A DNA stretch of 7,084 bases, taken from positions 1-7,084 of the forward strand of contig PWKM01000215.1 of assembly GCA_003559755.1 (NCBI GenBank), read 5' to 3'. Below are positions 6,533 to 7,084 of the stretch, in pieces (position 1 is the stretch's first letter; each line of letters begins with the position of its first letter). The translations under genes were made by a program, and so were the position numbers. This stretch comes from Planctomycetota bacterium. Its GTDB lineage: Bacteria; Planctomycetota; PUPC01. The notes under the pieces are model-generated. The model worked only from the letters and a program-made list of their open reading frames with translations, was not told the origin of the DNA and made no database searches.

Positions 6533-6548
6533 ATGATACGATATTATA
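6533..6548 (-). promoter_or_regulatory. Putative -10 elements for the DUF493-msrA pair
   Basis: On the minus strand there is a perfect TATAAT (6548-6543), followed 10 bp later by TATCAT (6538-6533). They sit in a short AT-rich patch upstream of the DUF493 gene. No good -35 is found 16-18 bp upstream (AGTCAA at 6571-6566 is a poor match), and there is no extended -10. The call rests on the exact hexamer and its position. Confidence 0.4.
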
Positions 6549-6570
6549 GCGCGTCCGGCGGCACTTTGAC

Positions 6571-6599
6571 TTGCCTGTTTTTCCTCATGCTGCTACTAT
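6571..6599 (+). promoter_or_regulatory. Extended -10 promoter facing right
   Basis: TTGCCT (6571-6576, 4 of 6) is 17 bp from TACTAT (6594-6599, 4 of 6). The -10 is preceded by TGC, giving the extended form TGnTACTAT. The predicted start is near 6606. It is back to back with the minus-strand -10 at 6543-6548. It would transcribe the decayed ArsC-like segment and, about 160 nt on, the radical SAM gene at 6766. Confidence 0.4.
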
Positions 6600-6622
6600 C
6601 ATCAAGTATATTGCCGGGAAAG

Positions 6623-6755
6623 ATGAAGAGAATGGCTTTCTTCTGCGTTCGAAACTGCGCGCAATCGCTACAATAAGCACTTGTTCAATCTGATGGCCGA
6701 GTTGCCGGTTCGTCCGCTCGCTCTGTTCTAAGCAGGCAGTCAGGAAGCCGCTTGA
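6623..6755 (+). pseudogene. Decayed N-terminus of an ArsC-type (low-molecular-weight phosphatase fold) protein
   Basis: The ATG at 6623 opens MKRMAFFCVRNCAQSLQ and stops at TAA 6674-6676. Family members begin like MKKVLF-C-V-x-N-S-x-R-S-QMAEAL, with the catalytic CX5R loop at Cys8. Here Cys8, Asn11 and Ser15 are kept but the loop Arg is Gln14. After the stop, GCACTT reads AL. Skipping one base (G6683) then gives FNLMAE, as in ALFNHLAG. That frame continues to TAA (6729-6731) followed by AGS, where a single base change from TCA would restore the family's SAG motif near residue 36. It ends at TGA 6753-6755. The GC content is lower than in neighbouring genes. The alignment is from memory and by eye. 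It could be a chance resemblance in a leader sequence. Confidence 0.45.
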
Positions 6756-6765
6756 AAGGAGTTCT

Positions 6766-7084
6766 GTGCTCCGCACTGAGAATGTTGGCGTTTGCGAAAC
6801 GTGCCGGGAACATGTGCCGGCCGAGCACGTGATTCGCGACAACGAAGTTTTTCTCGTAAAGGACTGCCCGGCGTGCGGGAAGACCGAAGCTCTGGTAAGC
6901 TCCGATGCCGCCCGCTGGCAGAAGAAGCGGGAGATCTGCGGCTACAACGAACAGAAGGTGCCGAGCTGCGACTTGAACTGCCGGACGTGCTCCTATCAGG
7001 GCAAGCACAACCCGCGGATGGTGTTCCTCGACATCACCAACCGCTGCAACATGAACTGCCCGATCTGCATCGCCAATATCCCCG
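6766..7084 (+). CDS. Radical SAM protein, Tes-like, N-terminal part (runs off right edge)
   Basis: 106 codons are visible and open to the window end. The GTG at 6766 follows AAAGGAG (6755-6761) with a 4-nt gap. The frame has a stop at 6691-6693 and no ATG before this point. Cysteines are ordered as CETC (10-13), CPAC (34-37), Cys58, CDLNCRTC (68-75) with His81, and then CNMNCPIC (94-101) within LDITNRCNMNCPICIAN. The last CxxxCxxC is the motif binding the [4Fe-4S] cluster that cleaves S-adenosylmethionine. The arrangement of two CxxC pairs, one extra CxxxCxxC and then TNRCN-x-NCP matches the family containing archaeal tetraether lipid synthase Tes. The pairs there bind a rubredoxin-like iron and the extra motif an accessory cluster. 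Bacterial members often have unknown substrates, so radical SAM is secure but lipid synthesis is only a possibility. The full domain and C-terminus lie outside the window. Confidence 0.85.
   Translation, partial: MLRTENVGVCETCREHVPAEHVIRDNEVFLVKDCPACGKTEALVSSDAARWQKKREICGYNEQKVPSCDLNCRTCSYQGKHNPRMVFLDITNRCNMNCPICIANIP

Noticed and set aside
6585..7008. Two minus-strand open frames (6842-6585 and 7008-6685) opposite the radical SAM gene
   Set aside because: They are antisense to a cysteine-motif coding region with clear family features and show no domain of their own.

Overview
The window is GC-rich bacterial DNA with strong codon bias. It most resembles a planctomycete or a related Gram-negative lineage. 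Support for this is a large lipoprotein made of ankyrin repeats, followed by a membrane-anchored leucine-rich-repeat (LRR) protein of the 'T-x-ITD-x-GL' type that is abundant in planctomycetes. A phosphate butyryltransferase and a Tes-like radical SAM enzyme suggest an anaerobic or facultative life style. This placement is inference; there is no rRNA or marker gene here.

Layout. At 1-73 is the start of a minus-strand gene that runs off the left edge, preceded by a near-consensus sigma70-type promoter (TTGACT-N16-TATAAT). At 334-2430 (+) is a 698-residue lipoprotein with an uncharacterised N-terminal domain and about 14 ankyrin repeats. At 2594-4453 (+) is a 619-residue protein with an N-terminal membrane segment and 19 LRRs of 24 residues, with its own tandem TATAAT boxes upstream. 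At 4652-5593 (+) is a complete phosphate butyryltransferase-type enzyme. It converges on a minus-strand pair: a DUF493 (YbeD-like) protein at 6399-6139, then methionine sulfoxide reductase MsrA at 6094-5621.

The right end is the least ordinary part. Between 6540 and 6600 lie a minus-strand -10 box, for the DUF493-msrA pair, and a plus-strand extended -10 promoter. Just downstream, 6623-6755 has lower GC. It reads as a decayed N-terminus of an ArsC-type arsenate reductase (low-molecular-weight phosphatase fold) with stops and a one-base frameshift. A GTG-started gene with a good ribosome binding site then begins at 6766 and runs off the right edge. Its first 106 codons carry two CxxC pairs and two successive CxxxCxxC motifs, the layout of the radical SAM family that includes the tetraether lipid synthase Tes.

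How the genes relate. The ankyrin and LRR genes are adjacent, co-directional and both predicted to place repeat domains outside the cytoplasm, so a shared envelope or adhesion role is possible but unproven. DUF493 and msrA probably form one transcript. The butyryltransferase has no butyrate kinase next to it here. I see no CRISPR array, tRNA, rRNA, insertion sequence or clear defence system.
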